A stretch of 42,452 bases of DNA from Nocardia testacea NBRC 100365 (GCF_000308775.1 NZ_BAGJ01000113.1:1-42452), one strand, 5' to 3'. Shown: positions 7,926 through 17,207, counted from the stretch's first letter. Notes: generated by a model from the letters alone, not told the origin. Numbers and translations are program-made.

Positions 7926-10900
7926 ATGTCGGATATCGCAATAGTCGGCATAGGGTGCCGATTCGCGGGCGGGATCGACTCACCCGACACCTTTTGGGAA
8001 TTCGTTATGGATAAACGCGACGGCGTGGTCGAGATGCCCGCCGATCGCTGGGACTACCGCCGCTATTACGATCCCGAGCCGCGAACGCCGGGTCGTAGCT
8101 ACACCAAGCGTGGCGCCTTCATGACAATCGATCCGTGGGAATTCGATCCGGACTTCTTCGGCATCTCCCCCCGCGAGGCGACCGTGCTGGATCCCCAGCA
8201 GCGCCTGATGCTGGAAGTGACCTGGGAGGCACTCGACGATGCCGGGATCGCGCGCCGCGCGGCCGGCGGATCGGTCGGTGTCTACGTGGGCGGTTTCGTG
8301 GTGGACCAGTCGGTGATCGGGGTGGTGGGCCCCGCGCTCTTCCACACCGATATGCACACCCCGGCCAGCGCGTCCTACACCATGCTGTCCAACCGGATCG
8401 CCTACGCGCTCGACCTGCTCGGGCCGGCGGTCACGGTCGACACCGCCTGCTCGTCGTCCCTGGTCGCCTTCCACCTGGCCTGCCAGGCGCTGCAGAACGG
8501 CGACTGCGAGGTCGCGCTGGCCGGTGGCGTGAATGTCATGCTGCAGCCGGAGACCTTCGTGCTCATGTGCAAGGGTGGTTTCCTGGCGGCCGACGGGCGC
8601 TGCAAATCCTTCGACGCCGCCGCCGACGGCTACGGCCGCGGCGAGGGCGCGGGCATGGTGGCGCTGAAGAAACTCGACGACGCGGTCCGCGACGGTGATC
8701 GGATATACGCCGTGGTCAAGGCGACCGGGTCCAACCAGGACGGCCGCACCACCGCGATCACCGTACCCAATGTGGACTCCCAGGAGTCGCTGGCGCGCGC
8801 CGTGTGCGCCCGGTCCGGGCTGGCGCCGGAGTCGATCACCTATGTGGAGGCACACGGCACCGGCACGCTGGTCGGCGACCCGGTGGAACTACGCGCGCTG
8901 GGCCGTGTCTTCGGCGCCCCGTCGGGGCGCACCGAGTCGCTGGGGGTCGGCTCGGTGAAGTCGACCCTCGGGCACACCGAAGCCGCGGCGGGTATCGCCG
9001 GCGTGATCAAGGCGGCGCTGGCCCTCCGGCATCGCACCGTGCCGCCCCAGGGCTGGATCGACCGGCCCAACCCCGACATCCCGTTCGACGAACTGGGACT
9101 GCACGTCCAGCTCGACGCCGAACCGCTGCCCGCGCACGCCGGGCCGATGTCCGTCGCGGTCAACGGCTTCGGCTACGGCGGCACCAACGCACACGCCATC
9201 CTGCAGGAGTACCGCGCCACCGTGGTCGGACCCGCGCCGAAACCGCGGAACTACGGTGTGCTCCCGCTCTCGGCCCGCAGCACCGGTGCGGCCCGGGCAC
9301 TGGCCGGCCGGTTCGCCGATCTCCTCACCGAGGGCGCCGATCCCGACCGGCTGGCCGAGGCCGCCTGGACCAGGATGGCGCACCACCAGTACCGCACGGG
9401 CATGCTGCTCGGCGACACCGGCGACCTGGTCCGCGAATTGCGCGCTTTCGCCGGCGGGGAGGGCCGCGACGCCGTACGCACCCTCGTCGCGCGGACCACC
9501 GAGCCGGTGTTCGTGTTCTCCGGCATGGGCCCGCAGTGGTGGGGTATGGCGCGCGGATTGCTCGCGGCCGACGGGGTTTTCGCCGCGGCCGCCGCGGAGG
9601 TCGACGCGGAGTTCCGCGCGATCGCGGGCTGGTCGATCATCGAGGAACTGCTGAAATCCGAGGAAGACTCGCGGGTCACCGCCACCGAGGTCGCGCAGCC
9701 CGCCAATTTCCTGGTCCAGGTGGCGCTGGTGCGCGAACTCGCGCAATACGGTGTCTTGCCCGCCGCCATCGTCGGCCACAGCGTGGGTGAGGTGTCGGCG
9801 GCCTACATCAGTGGCATGTTGTCACTGCCCGACGCCGTGCTGGTCGCCTACCACCGCGCCCGGTTGCAGGCCACCACCGCGGGTTCCGGCGGGATGCTCG
9901 CCGCCGGCCTGTCCGCCGACCGGGCCCGCGAACTCGTCGCCGACGACCCGCGAGTGGATATCGCCGCGATCAACAGTGCGAGCTCGCTCACCCTCTCCGG
10001 CGATATGGACCGGCTCGACGACCTCGCCGAAAAGCTCACCGAGGAGGGTGTCTTCGCACGTCGCCTGCGGGTCGAGGTGCCGTATCACAGCCGCCTCATG
10101 GATCCGATCCTGGATGAACTGCGCACGGTACTGGCGACGCTGCGCCCGCAGGCACCGGCGATTCCCCTGTTCTCCTCGGTCACCGGCGAGCAGGTGACCG
10201 GTCCGGACTGGGACGCCGGCTACTGGTGCGCCAATGTGCGCGAGCCGGTGCGGTTCGCCGACGCGATCACCGGGCTCATCGCCGATCGCCGGGTCTTCCT
10301 GGAGGTCGGACCCCACCCGGTACTGTCCGGCAATATCCGCGAGACCCTGCTGGGCGCGGATGTGAACGGCACCACGGTACCCACGCTGGACCGCAGGAAT
10401 CCCGATTCGGAGAGCGTCCGGCGCACCCTGATCGGCCTGTACGGGGCGGGAGTCCTGGACCTGGACACCCTGTTCCCGGCGAGCGCGACCGCCACCCCCC
10501 ACGTACCGCTGCCGCGGTACCCGTGGCAGCGGACCCGGCTGCACTCGGCACTGCCACTGTTCGAGCAGGCCCGGCTCGGCACCCCTGACGGCTACGCCAT
10601 GCTCGGTGATCCCGATATCGAGGGCAGGCCGGACTATCTGCTGCAGGTCGGCACCGAACTGCTGCCGTGGCTGGTCGATCACGTGGTCGACAATGTCAAG
10701 ATCATGCCCGGTGCGGCCTACCTGGACGCGGCCCTCAGCGCGACCGCCCGGCGGCTCGGTGTCCAACGCGTCGCGCTGGAACAGGTCCGCTTCATCGCCC
10801 CGCTGATCATGGGCGCTCCGGACGTCCCCCTGGTCTCGCTGACCGTCGAGGAGGCGAGCGGGCGGTTCGTGATCCGCTCCCGTTCGGCCACCGGCACCGC

Positions 10901-13900
10901 GTGGACAGTGCACGCGACCGGACGCACCCTGACGGGTAGCCACAAACAGACCAGGGTGGAGGTCCCGCACATCGAACAGGGCGTGGATGTCGACCCGGCG
11001 ATGTTCTACCGCGGCCTGGCCGCGGCGGGGCTGCAGTACGGCCCGTCGTTCCAGCGTGTGCTCACCGCACGGGTCGGCCGGGACGCGGTGGTGGCGACCG
11101 TCGACGGCAGTATCGCCGCGGACTCCGGCCACCTCGCCCATCCCGCCGTCGTGGACGCCGCGATGCAGACCGCCGCGCTGCTGTTCGCCGAATCCCGGGT
11201 CGACGAGGGCACCCTGGTGCCGGTCGGCGTCGCCGCGGCACGATTGGTCGCGCCACTACCCGAGCGGGTCACCGTGGTCGCCCGGCGCGACCCCCGCGCC
11301 CGGCTCCGGGCCGACGTGGACCTGCTCGACGACGAGCACAATCTCGTGCTGCGGTTGTCCGGCCTGCAGATCGGGCCGCTCACCCCGGGCCAGGATCCGC
11401 TGCGGCGCATGGCCGATTTCTTCTATGTCGAAACCATGGAGCAGCGGGATCCGCTCGACACCACCACGCTGCCCCGGGATCCGGTGAGCACGGTGGTGAT
11501 CGCGCTCGGTGGTGCGAACAGTCGCGCCGAGGCGCTGGCCGAAGCGATCCCCGGTGCCCGGCTCCACCTCGCGGGGCTACCCGGCGAGGAGCCTGCGGCC
11601 GGTCTCACCGCGACACTGACAGCCGCCCGGGCCGATACCGCCGGCCGGCTGCACGTGATCGTCGTAGCCGGCGCCGCGCACGACGACGTCGCCGACCTGT
11701 GGGCCCTGGAGCAGGTCGCGGTGGCGATCGACGCGTTCGCGCACCCGGAGAACACCGCGCAGGGGGCGGAGAGCGTATTCGGCGACGGGGAATGCCACGT
11801 CACACTGGTGACCGAGCAGGCGTTCGCGGTGCCGGGCCACACGGGGCCGAACCCGGAGCAGGCCGCGCTGGTCGGCGCGCACCGGGTGCTGCTGAACGAA
11901 CAGACCGCGCTGCGCTGGCGGCTGGTCGATGTGGAACCGGACACCGGGACCACCGCTCTGCTCACCGAACTCGCGGTCCCCGGGGCGTTCTGGAGCGACA
12001 ACACCGACGAGGTCGCGCTGCGCGGCGGCACCCGGTGGACCCCGGTGGTGACCAAACCGCTGCCGGATCGCCTGGAAGCCCTCGATACCGCCGCGCCGCT
12101 CACCGACCCGGCGGCCAACTTCGGGCTGGAAATGCCGCGCACCCGGGTGCTCTCGGCGCTGGCCTGGCGCGAATGCCCGCGGCCGGAACCGGCGCCCGGG
12201 CAACTCGAGGTCCGGATGAAGATCATCGGCCTGAACTACAAGGATCCGCTCAAGGTCATCGGGCTGCTCGGTGAACGCGAACTGTCCCCCACCTACTTCG
12301 GCACCGTCCCCGGAATGGAGGGCGTCGGCGAGGTGGTGCGAGTCGGACCGGATATCACCGATATCGCAGTGGGCGATCAGGTCGCGATCGCCGCCAAGGG
12401 CATGATGCAGCGCTTCGTGATCGTGGATCGGGAACGAGCCATCCCACTGCCGCCGGACGTCGACCCGGCCTATTGCACCAGCACCATCGCCTTCGGCACC
12501 GCCGAGTACGCACTGCACGATCTGGCCCGGCTGGAACCGGGCGAGACGGTGCTGATCCACGGCGCGGCGGGCGGTGTCGGCACGGCCGCCATACAGGTCG
12601 CCAAAGAACGTGGGGCACGCATCATCGGCACCGCGAGCACCGACGAACGCCGGGCCCACGTCCTGTCGCTGGGCGCCGACCACGCGATCGACTCCCGGTC
12701 GCTGAATTTCGTCGACGACGTACTGGAGATCACCGGCGGCAAGGGCGTCGAGGTGGTGCTGAGCAGTGCGCCGGGCGAGATCCTCCGCCAGAACTTCAAC
12801 GCCGTAGCCGAGTTCGGCCGCATCGTCGAGGTGGGCAAGGCCGATATCTACACCGGCGGCCTGCTGGAACTCGCCAACTTCGACAAGAACGTGGCGTACT
12901 ACTCGATGGACCTGGACCGGTTGGTGGCCGTGGACGCACAGCGGTTGATCACACTGCTCCAACGGGTCTACGAGAAGGTGCTGGCCGGCACCTACCGACC
13001 GCTGCCGTACCGGTTGTTCGAAACCGGCGAGGTGGCCGGCGCCTTCGAGGAAACCATCCGGTCGACCGGTCTGCGGCGGATCGCGCTGCGCATGGATTCC
13101 CCCGAGCCTCCCGTGCGCCCGCACTTGCCGGAGGTCGAAATAGACCCGGCGGGAACCTATCTCGTCACCGGCGGGTTCGGCGGGTTCGGCATGGCCATCG
13201 GGCGCTGGCTGACCCTGCGCGGGGCCCGGCGCCTGGTGCTGGTCGGTCGCGGCGGCGCCGGTACCGAGGAGGCCCGCAGGCAGCTGGCCGCCTGGCATAC
13301 GGCCGGGGTCGAGGTCGTCGAGGAACGAGCCGACGTCACCGACGCGGCGGCCGTCGCGGCGATCGTCGCGCGGGTACACTCCCCGCACGCCCCCCTGCGG
13401 GGAGTGTTCCACGCGGCCGGCTCGGTGGCCGACAACCGGTTGGCCGCCATGACATTCCAGGAACTGGACGTGGTGTACCGGCCCAAGGTGCACGGCGCCC
13501 GGATACTGCACCGGGCCGTCGCCGACGCCGGCATAGATCTGGACATGTTCGTGCTGTGCTCCTCCGGCGGCTCCATGTACGGGATCTACGGTCAGTACAA
13601 CTACTGCGCCGCCAATGTCGCGGTGGAGACCATGGCCCAGCAATGGGCCGCGGCGGGCGAGCGTGCGCTGTGCGTCGGCTGGGGTCACCTCTCGGGCGCG
13701 ACCGGCGGCATGGCGGCCGACGACACCGCGGTGAAATATCTCGATCTGGTCGGCTTCGACCCGATCGATATGGCCGACGCCACCGCCTACCTGGAGCAGG
13801 CGCTACGCCTGGGAGTTCCGCGCGCGGGCATCATCCCGACCGACTGGGCCAAGCTGACCGGGACCTTCCCGCAACTCGCCCGCACCGGCCGCACCCTCGC

Positions 13901-14321
13901 GCTCGCCCAGGTCTCCGCCAGAGACACCTCGGAACTGGCCCAGTTGCGGGCCGAGGTGGCCGCGATCGAGGAAGGCAGACGCGGCGCCTTCGTGGCCCGC
14001 AAGATGGCCGAAGAACTCGCCGTCGTCATGGGCGTTCCGGTGGAGTCCATCGATATGACGGTTCCGGTGCCGGAACTGGGCCTGGATTCGCTCATGGCGG
14101 TGGAGCTCGGCGCCCGGGTCACCAAATCGCTCGGCATCGACCTGATGTCGTTGCAGATGGGGCGGTCGTTCAGCCTGGAGCAGGCGGGACCGAAGGTGGC
14201 CGAGCTGATCCTGGCCGCGGAATCCGCCAACGGCCGGGCGGTGCCCGATCCCGCCGCGCTGATCGCGGAATCCGCGCCCGCCGGCCCGGCCCGGCCGGTC
14301 CCGGTGGGAGCCACATCGTGA
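7926..14321 (+). CDS. Type I polyketide synthase, KS-AT-DH-ER-KR-ACP (Mas/Pks2-like)
   Basis: A 2131-residue single-module, fully reducing synthase with the domain order and size of mycobacterial Mas, Pks2 and Pks5. These act iteratively to extend fatty acyl chains. KS: Cys175 (VDTACSSS), His310 (EAHGTGT), His350 (GHTEAAAG). AT: Ser619 in GHSVGE, with VPYHSRLMDP at the specificity site. DH: His919 (DHVVDN) and Asp1077 (DAAMQ). ER: NADPH site HGAAGGVGTAAIQ. KR: GGFGGFG, then CSSGGSMYG and YNYCAAN. ACP: Ser2055 in LGLDSLMA. There is no thioesterase, so release should depend on the acyltransferase encoded next. GHSVGE with no YASH motif suggests malonyl- rather than methylmalonyl-CoA, unlike Mas; this is inference. 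The DH motif has Asn where Gly is usual. ATG 7926 has GGAGGGA 5 bases upstream. Confidence 0.95.
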   Translation: MSDIAIVGIGCRFAGGIDSPDTFWEFVMDKRDGVVEMPADRWDYRRYYDPEPRTPGRSYTKRGAFMTIDPWEFDPDFFGISPREATVLDPQQRLMLEVTWEALDDAGIARRAAGGSVGVYVGGFVVDQSVIGVVGPALFHTDMHTPASASYTMLSNRIAYALDLLGPAVTVDTACSSSLVAFHLACQALQNGDCEVALAGGVNVMLQPETFVLMCKGGFLAADGRCKSFDAAADGYGRGEGAGMVALKKLDDAVRDGDRIYAVVKATGSNQDGRTTAITVPNVDSQESLARAVCARSGLAPESITYVEAHGTGTLVGDPVELRALGRVFGAPSGRTESLGVGSVKSTLGHTEAAAGIAGVIKAALALRHRTVPPQGWIDRPNPDIPFDELGLHVQLDAEPLPAHAGPMSVAVNGFGYGGTNAHAILQEYRATVVGPAPKPRNYGVLPLSARSTGAARALAGRFADLLTEGADPDRLAEAAWTRMAHHQYRTGMLLGDTGDLVRELRAFAGGEGRDAVRTLVARTTEPVFVFSGMGPQWWGMARGLLAADGVFAAAAAEVDAEFRAIAGWSIIEELLKSEEDSRVTATEVAQPANFLVQVALVRELAQYGVLPAAIVGHSVGEVSAAYISGMLSLPDAVLVAYHRARLQATTAGSGGMLAAGLSADRARELVADDPRVDIAAINSASSLTLSGDMDRLDDLAEKLTEEGVFARRLRVEVPYHSRLMDPILDELRTVLATLRPQAPAIPLFSSVTGEQVTGPDWDAGYWCANVREPVRFADAITGLIADRRVFLEVGPHPVLSGNIRETLLGADVNGTTVPTLDRRNPDSESVRRTLIGLYGAGVLDLDTLFPASATATPHVPLPRYPWQRTRLHSALPLFEQARLGTPDGYAMLGDPDIEGRPDYLLQVGTELLPWLVDHVVDNVKIMPGAAYLDAALSATARRLGVQRVALEQVRFIAPLIMGAPDVPLVSLTVEEASGRFVIRSRSATGTAWTVHATGRTLTGSHKQTRVEVPHIEQGVDVDPAMFYRGLAAAGLQYGPSFQRVLTARVGRDAVVATVDGSIAADSGHLAHPAVVDAAMQTAALLFAESRVDEGTLVPVGVAAARLVAPLPERVTVVARRDPRARLRADVDLLDDEHNLVLRLSGLQIGPLTPGQDPLRRMADFFYVETMEQRDPLDTTTLPRDPVSTVVIALGGANSRAEALAEAIPGARLHLAGLPGEEPAAGLTATLTAARADTAGRLHVIVVAGAAHDDVADLWALEQVAVAIDAFAHPENTAQGAESVFGDGECHVTLVTEQAFAVPGHTGPNPEQAALVGAHRVLLNEQTALRWRLVDVEPDTGTTALLTELAVPGAFWSDNTDEVALRGGTRWTPVVTKPLPDRLEALDTAAPLTDPAANFGLEMPRTRVLSALAWRECPRPEPAPGQLEVRMKIIGLNYKDPLKVIGLLGERELSPTYFGTVPGMEGVGEVVRVGPDITDIAVGDQVAIAAKGMMQRFVIVDRERAIPLPPDVDPAYCTSTIAFGTAEYALHDLARLEPGETVLIHGAAGGVGTAAIQVAKERGARIIGTASTDERRAHVLSLGADHAIDSRSLNFVDDVLEITGGKGVEVVLSSAPGEILRQNFNAVAEFGRIVEVGKADIYTGGLLELANFDKNVAYYSMDLDRLVAVDAQRLITLLQRVYEKVLAGTYRPLPYRLFETGEVAGAFEETIRSTGLRRIALRMDSPEPPVRPHLPEVEIDPAGTYLVTGGFGGFGMAIGRWLTLRGARRLVLVGRGGAGTEEARRQLAAWHTAGVEVVEERADVTDAAAVAAIVARVHSPHAPLRGVFHAAGSVADNRLAAMTFQELDVVYRPKVHGARILHRAVADAGIDLDMFVLCSSGGSMYGIYGQYNYCAANVAVETMAQQWAAAGERALCVGWGHLSGATGGMAADDTAVKYLDLVGFDPIDMADATAYLEQALRLGVPRAGIIPTDWAKLTGTFPQLARTGRTLALAQVSARDTSELAQLRAEVAAIEEGRRGAFVARKMAEELAVVMGVPVESIDMTVPVPELGLDSLMAVELGARVTKSLGIDLMSLQMGRSFSLEQAGPKVAELILAAESANGRAVPDPAALIAESAPAGPARPVPVGATS

Positions 14322-14346
14322 GGGGCAGTCGAAGCGAGGATGCGCC

Positions 14347-15747
14347 ATGGTCGAATTCGGCCTGATCGACGAATGGGAACCGGCGGCGGGACAGTTGACC
14401 AGCTGGGTCGCGTCACCGGAATCGGTGGCCCGCGCCCGGCGGGCCCCGGTCCACCCGGCCCCGCCGTCGCATCAGCAGGAGCAGTATCTGCGGCGGGCCG
14501 ATCAGCACGCCGCCGCGGAGTTCCGCTACTCCGGCCTCTGCGTGGTGACCGCCGAGATCCCGGCCGGTGAGCTGGACCGCGACGCGATGACCCGCGCGGT
14601 CAACGCGTTCCTCTTGCGCCACGACACATTCCGGACCTGGTTCCGGATCGGCGCGGACGACACGATCGAGCGGCACCTGGTACCGCCGGAGGACGTCGAG
14701 TTCGTGCCGGTGGACTGTGGCCGGGTCGACAACCCGCGCACCGTCCGCGAGCACGTGCAGAAGACGACACCGGGACCGTTCGACTGGGACTGCTTCACCT
14801 TCGGCGTGATCGAACGCGCGGAGTCGACCACCGTCTACCTCGCCGTCGACCACCTGCACACCGACGGGTTCGGACAGTACCTGTCCGGCTTCGACCTGGC
14901 GCTGCTCTATGCCCGCGAAGTGTGGCCGGAGGCCCCGGACATGTTGTCGCCGGCGGCGAGCTATCTGGACTACTGCACAGCCGAGCGGGCCTACACCGGA
15001 CAGATGTCGCTCACGTCACCCGGTGTGCGCAAATGGCTGGAACTGATCAGCGGCAACGAGGGCAGTCTGCCGTCGTTCCCGCTGGACCTGGGCAGACGCA
15101 CCGACACGTACAACCGCAGCGCGCACCGCACAGTGACCCTGTTCGACGAGTCCACCGCGCTCCGGTTCGAGCAGCGCTGCCGCGGGAACGGCGCCGAGTT
15201 CGTCGGCGGCATCTTCGCCGCGGCGGCGCTGACCGAACGAGAACTGATCGACAGCGACTACTACTTCGGCATGACCCCGGTCAGCACCCGCAGCAGTCCC
15301 GCCGAACGCGCGTCGGTCGGCTGGTATGTGACTTTGCTACCGGTGGCGTTCCCGCTGGCCACCGCATCCTTCGACCGGGTGGTCCGGCTCGCCCAGCACG
15401 CCTACGAGAACGGGCTGCGGCTGGCGCCCACCTCGTTCCAGCGGGTGGTCGACCTACTGCCCGCCGATTCCGAGCTGGACCTGGAACCGGGCTGGTCCTG
15501 CCCGATGATCTCCTACGTCGATGCGCGGGAACTGCTGGGCAACGAGTTCTTCGATACGGCGAAATGCGGGCTCTACGCCAATCGCGCCGCCTCCGAACAG
15601 GTGTTGATCTGGATCAACCGGCTGGCCACCGAAACCACGCTCAGCGCCATCTACCCGGACACGCCGATAGCGCACGACTCCGTCGAACGCTATGTGCGGA
15701 CGCTTAAAGCCGTCTTCGACGCGGCGGCCCAGGAGGGAAACCCGTGA
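14347..15747 (+). CDS. PapA-like acyltransferase (condensation-domain superfamily)
   Basis: A 466-residue member of the polyketide-associated-protein family. These enzymes move acyl chains from a PKS acyl carrier protein to a sugar or diol acceptor. The catalytic block reads VDHLHTDGFG. It keeps the general-base His169, Asp173 and Gly174 of HHxxxDG, but the first His is Asp. GWYVTLLPV stands at the place of the structural DFGWG region. ATG 14347 has GAGGA 6 bases upstream, only 25 bases after the PKS stop, and the frame ends inside the next start (GTGA), so the three genes form one operon. Because the PKS has no thioesterase, this enzyme is the likely chain-release step. The acceptor (trehalose, glycerol, another lipid) cannot be read from sequence. 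Confidence 0.87.
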   Translation: MVEFGLIDEWEPAAGQLTSWVASPESVARARRAPVHPAPPSHQQEQYLRRADQHAAAEFRYSGLCVVTAEIPAGELDRDAMTRAVNAFLLRHDTFRTWFRIGADDTIERHLVPPEDVEFVPVDCGRVDNPRTVREHVQKTTPGPFDWDCFTFGVIERAESTTVYLAVDHLHTDGFGQYLSGFDLALLYAREVWPEAPDMLSPAASYLDYCTAERAYTGQMSLTSPGVRKWLELISGNEGSLPSFPLDLGRRTDTYNRSAHRTVTLFDESTALRFEQRCRGNGAEFVGGIFAAAALTERELIDSDYYFGMTPVSTRSSPAERASVGWYVTLLPVAFPLATASFDRVVRLAQHAYENGLRLAPTSFQRVVDLLPADSELDLEPGWSCPMISYVDARELLGNEFFDTAKCGLYANRAASEQVLIWINRLATETTLSAIYPDTPIAHDSVERYVRTLKAVFDAAAQEGNP

Positions 15748-16427
15748 ACGACTCCATCTTTCGTGATCCAGGGATCCCCGACGGAGAGAAATCCGTCTAT
15801 ACCGTGAGCGTCGCGCACCAGCCGTCGACCCTGGAGTTGATCAGCGCCGTCGGCCACGACCGCGACGGCTACCGGGCGATCGTGCAACTCGGCTCCGGCA
15901 ACGGGCACTTCACCGTCACCGTGGAGCAGCGCTTCCAGCGTGCCGCCGACCGGCTGCTGGCGGCCGAGTACCGGGCCGAGACCCGTTCCGGCGCCACGGT
16001 GGTCAGCCGCGAAGAAGCCGATTTCCTCGGCACCACCCACCTGCAGTTCGGCGGCGGGATAGCACCTTTCCCGGCCGATCTCATGCCCCTGGCCGGCGGC
16101 CTCACCCTGCTCCGCGGCCTCGACTTCGCCGAAGGCGCCGAGGAGCACATCGCCCTGTGGCTGAGCTTCTCGGTATCCATTCCGATCAGCGCGAGAACAG
16201 AGCAGCGCACCGCGGTCGACGTACCGGCCGGGCGGATCGACTGCTGGCAGGTGCGGCTGAAACCGCGACTGTCCGGGCTGAACGCCATGGTGGAAAAGAT
16301 GCTGAGCGGCTTCCTGCCACCCGCGGTGGCCCACGTGGAGGTGGCCCCACCACACCGCATGGTCCGGTTCAGCTTCCCCACCGGCCCGATGCCGTGGGAC
16401 GCCCGCGGCCTGATAGAGCTGACCTGA
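15744..16427 (+). CDS. Unknown protein, third gene of the PKS operon
   Basis: A 227-residue protein I do not recognise. It has no signal peptide, membrane helix or cofactor motif. The pattern is alternating short strands (VYTVSVAHQPSTLELIS, AIVQLGSGNGHFTVTVEQRF), then DVPAGRIDCWQVRLKP and PPHRMVRFSFP. This looks like an all-beta lipid-binding-type fold and is loosely reminiscent of DUF3108-like proteins. That resemblance is an impression, not a demonstrated homology. Its GTG start overlaps the acyltransferase stop (GTGA), so its product is probably made in step with it. Likely roles are binding or presenting the acyl product, or an accessory part in export; none is shown. A strong hairpin at 16517-16551 closes the operon. 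Confidence 0.8.
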   Translation: MNDSIFRDPGIPDGEKSVYTVSVAHQPSTLELISAVGHDRDGYRAIVQLGSGNGHFTVTVEQRFQRAADRLLAAEYRAETRSGATVVSREEADFLGTTHLQFGGGIAPFPADLMPLAGGLTLLRGLDFAEGAEEHIALWLSFSVSIPISARTEQRTAVDVPAGRIDCWQVRLKPRLSGLNAMVEKMLSGFLPPAVAHVEVAPPHRMVRFSFPTGPMPWDARGLIELT

Positions 16428-16516
16428 GTCCGTACTCCATGCGGTCCACATACGATGCCGCCGCTACAGCTCCGTGGCCCGTTCGGCGCCCGGAACCACC
16501 CACGGCCCGGAACAAA

Positions 16517-16551
16517 GAACGCCCCCTGACCCGATGGGTCAGGGGGCGTTC
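16517..16551. terminator. Perfect 16-bp hairpin ending the PKS operon
   Basis: GAACGCCCCCTGACCC, loop GAT, then its exact complement GGGTCAGGGGGCGTTC. It has no T tract, as is usual for high-GC actinomycetes. Its place between two convergent units suggests it stops transcription both from the PKS operon and from the minus-strand tRNA-Val. Confidence 0.75.
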
Positions 16552-16555
16552 TCGG

Positions 16556-16627
16556 TGGTCCCAGCTGGGATCGAACCAGCGACCTTCCGCGTGTGAGGCG
16601 GACGCTCTCCCGCTGAGCTATGAGACC
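16556..16627 (-). tRNA. tRNA-Val (CAC)
   Basis: On the minus strand a 72-base cloverleaf folds with acceptor GGTCTCA/TGGGACC (one T-G pair), anticodon stem TCCGC/GCGGA with loop CTCACAC, and T arm GCTGG-TTCGATC-CCAGC. The anticodon CAC reads GUG. CCA is not encoded. It is transcribed toward the hairpin at 16517-16551. Confidence 0.95.
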
Positions 16628-16865
16628 GGGAGGTACCGCTCGGCGGGATTTCCGATGCCCTCCGAACGAGTACGAACCTTAACACGCACCACCCGTTCGC
16701 CACCAAATCACCCGGTTGTCATTCACCCGGCATACCGGCCGGGGGTCTCAGAGCACATTCGGGACAGCCGGTGCGGACCCCGACCGCCCGGCTCGCCGGC
16801 ATGGGCCGCACCCCGTACCGCCGGAAAATGACAAGTTTGTGATTTACCGGCATCTACCAGGCGAT

Positions 16866-16895
16866 TTGTAGGTTTCGCCGAACGTCGGCTAATGT
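16866..16895 (+). promoter_or_regulatory. Candidate promoter of the tRNA Gly-Cys-Val cluster
   Basis: TTGTAG (16866-16871) and TAATGT (16890-16895), spaced 18 bases, resemble housekeeping sigma -35 and -10 boxes. Initiation would fall about 40 bases before tRNA-Gly, leaving a short 5' leader to be trimmed. The region is AT-richer than its surroundings. Confidence 0.45.
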
Positions 16896-16943
16896 TCTGT
16901 CTCGCAGCACGGAGGACCGAACGGGCCACCGGGGTTGCAAAAT

Positions 16944-17016
16944 GCGGATGTAGCGCAGCTGGTAGCGCATCACCTTGCCAAGGTGAGGGTCGCGGGTTCG
17001 AATCCCGTCATCCGCT
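16944..17016 (+). tRNA. tRNA-Gly (GCC)
   Basis: A 73-base cloverleaf with acceptor GCGGATG/CATCCGC, anticodon stem CACCT/AGGTG (reading CACC-TTGCCAA-GGTG) and T arm GCGGG-TTCGAAT-CCCGT. The anticodon GCC reads GGC and GGU. First gene of a three-tRNA plus-strand cluster; CCA not encoded. Confidence 0.95.
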
Positions 17017-17060
17017 CGAGAGGTAGGGCCAGGCGCATAGAATGCCTTCCCCCTTTGCGC

Positions 17061-17131
17061 GGTGGAGTGGCCGAGTGGTGAGGCAACGGCCTGCAAAGCC
17101 GTGCACACGGGTTCGATTCCCGTCTCCACCT
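17061..17131 (+). tRNA. tRNA-Cys (GCA)
   Basis: A 71-base cloverleaf with acceptor GGTGGAG/CTCCACC, anticodon stem CGGC/GCCG around loop CTGCAAA, and T arm ACGGG-TTCGATT-CCCGT. The anticodon GCA reads Cys codons. It is 44 bases after tRNA-Gly and one base before tRNA-Val; CCA not encoded. Confidence 0.95.
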
Positions 17132-17132
17132 C

Positions 17133-17207
17133 GCGCGATTAGCTCAGCGGGAGAGCGCTTCCCTGACACGGAAGAGGTCACTGGTTCAATCCCAGTATCG
17201 CGCACCA
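17133..17207 (+). tRNA. tRNA-Val (GAC), CCA encoded
   Basis: The cloverleaf has acceptor GCGCGAT/ATCGCGC, anticodon stem CTTCC/GGAAG around loop CTGACAC, and T arm ACTGG-TTCAATC-CCAGT. The anticodon GAC reads GUC and GUU. Alone among the four tRNAs here, its 3' CCA is genomically encoded (17205-17207). With Val-CAC opposite, the locus supplies two valine isoacceptors. Confidence 0.95.

Noticed and set aside
11577..13688. 703-residue minus-strand frame inside the PKS
   Set aside because: Shadow of the ER and KR domains; composition rich in Gly, Asp, His and Gln and no recognisable family.
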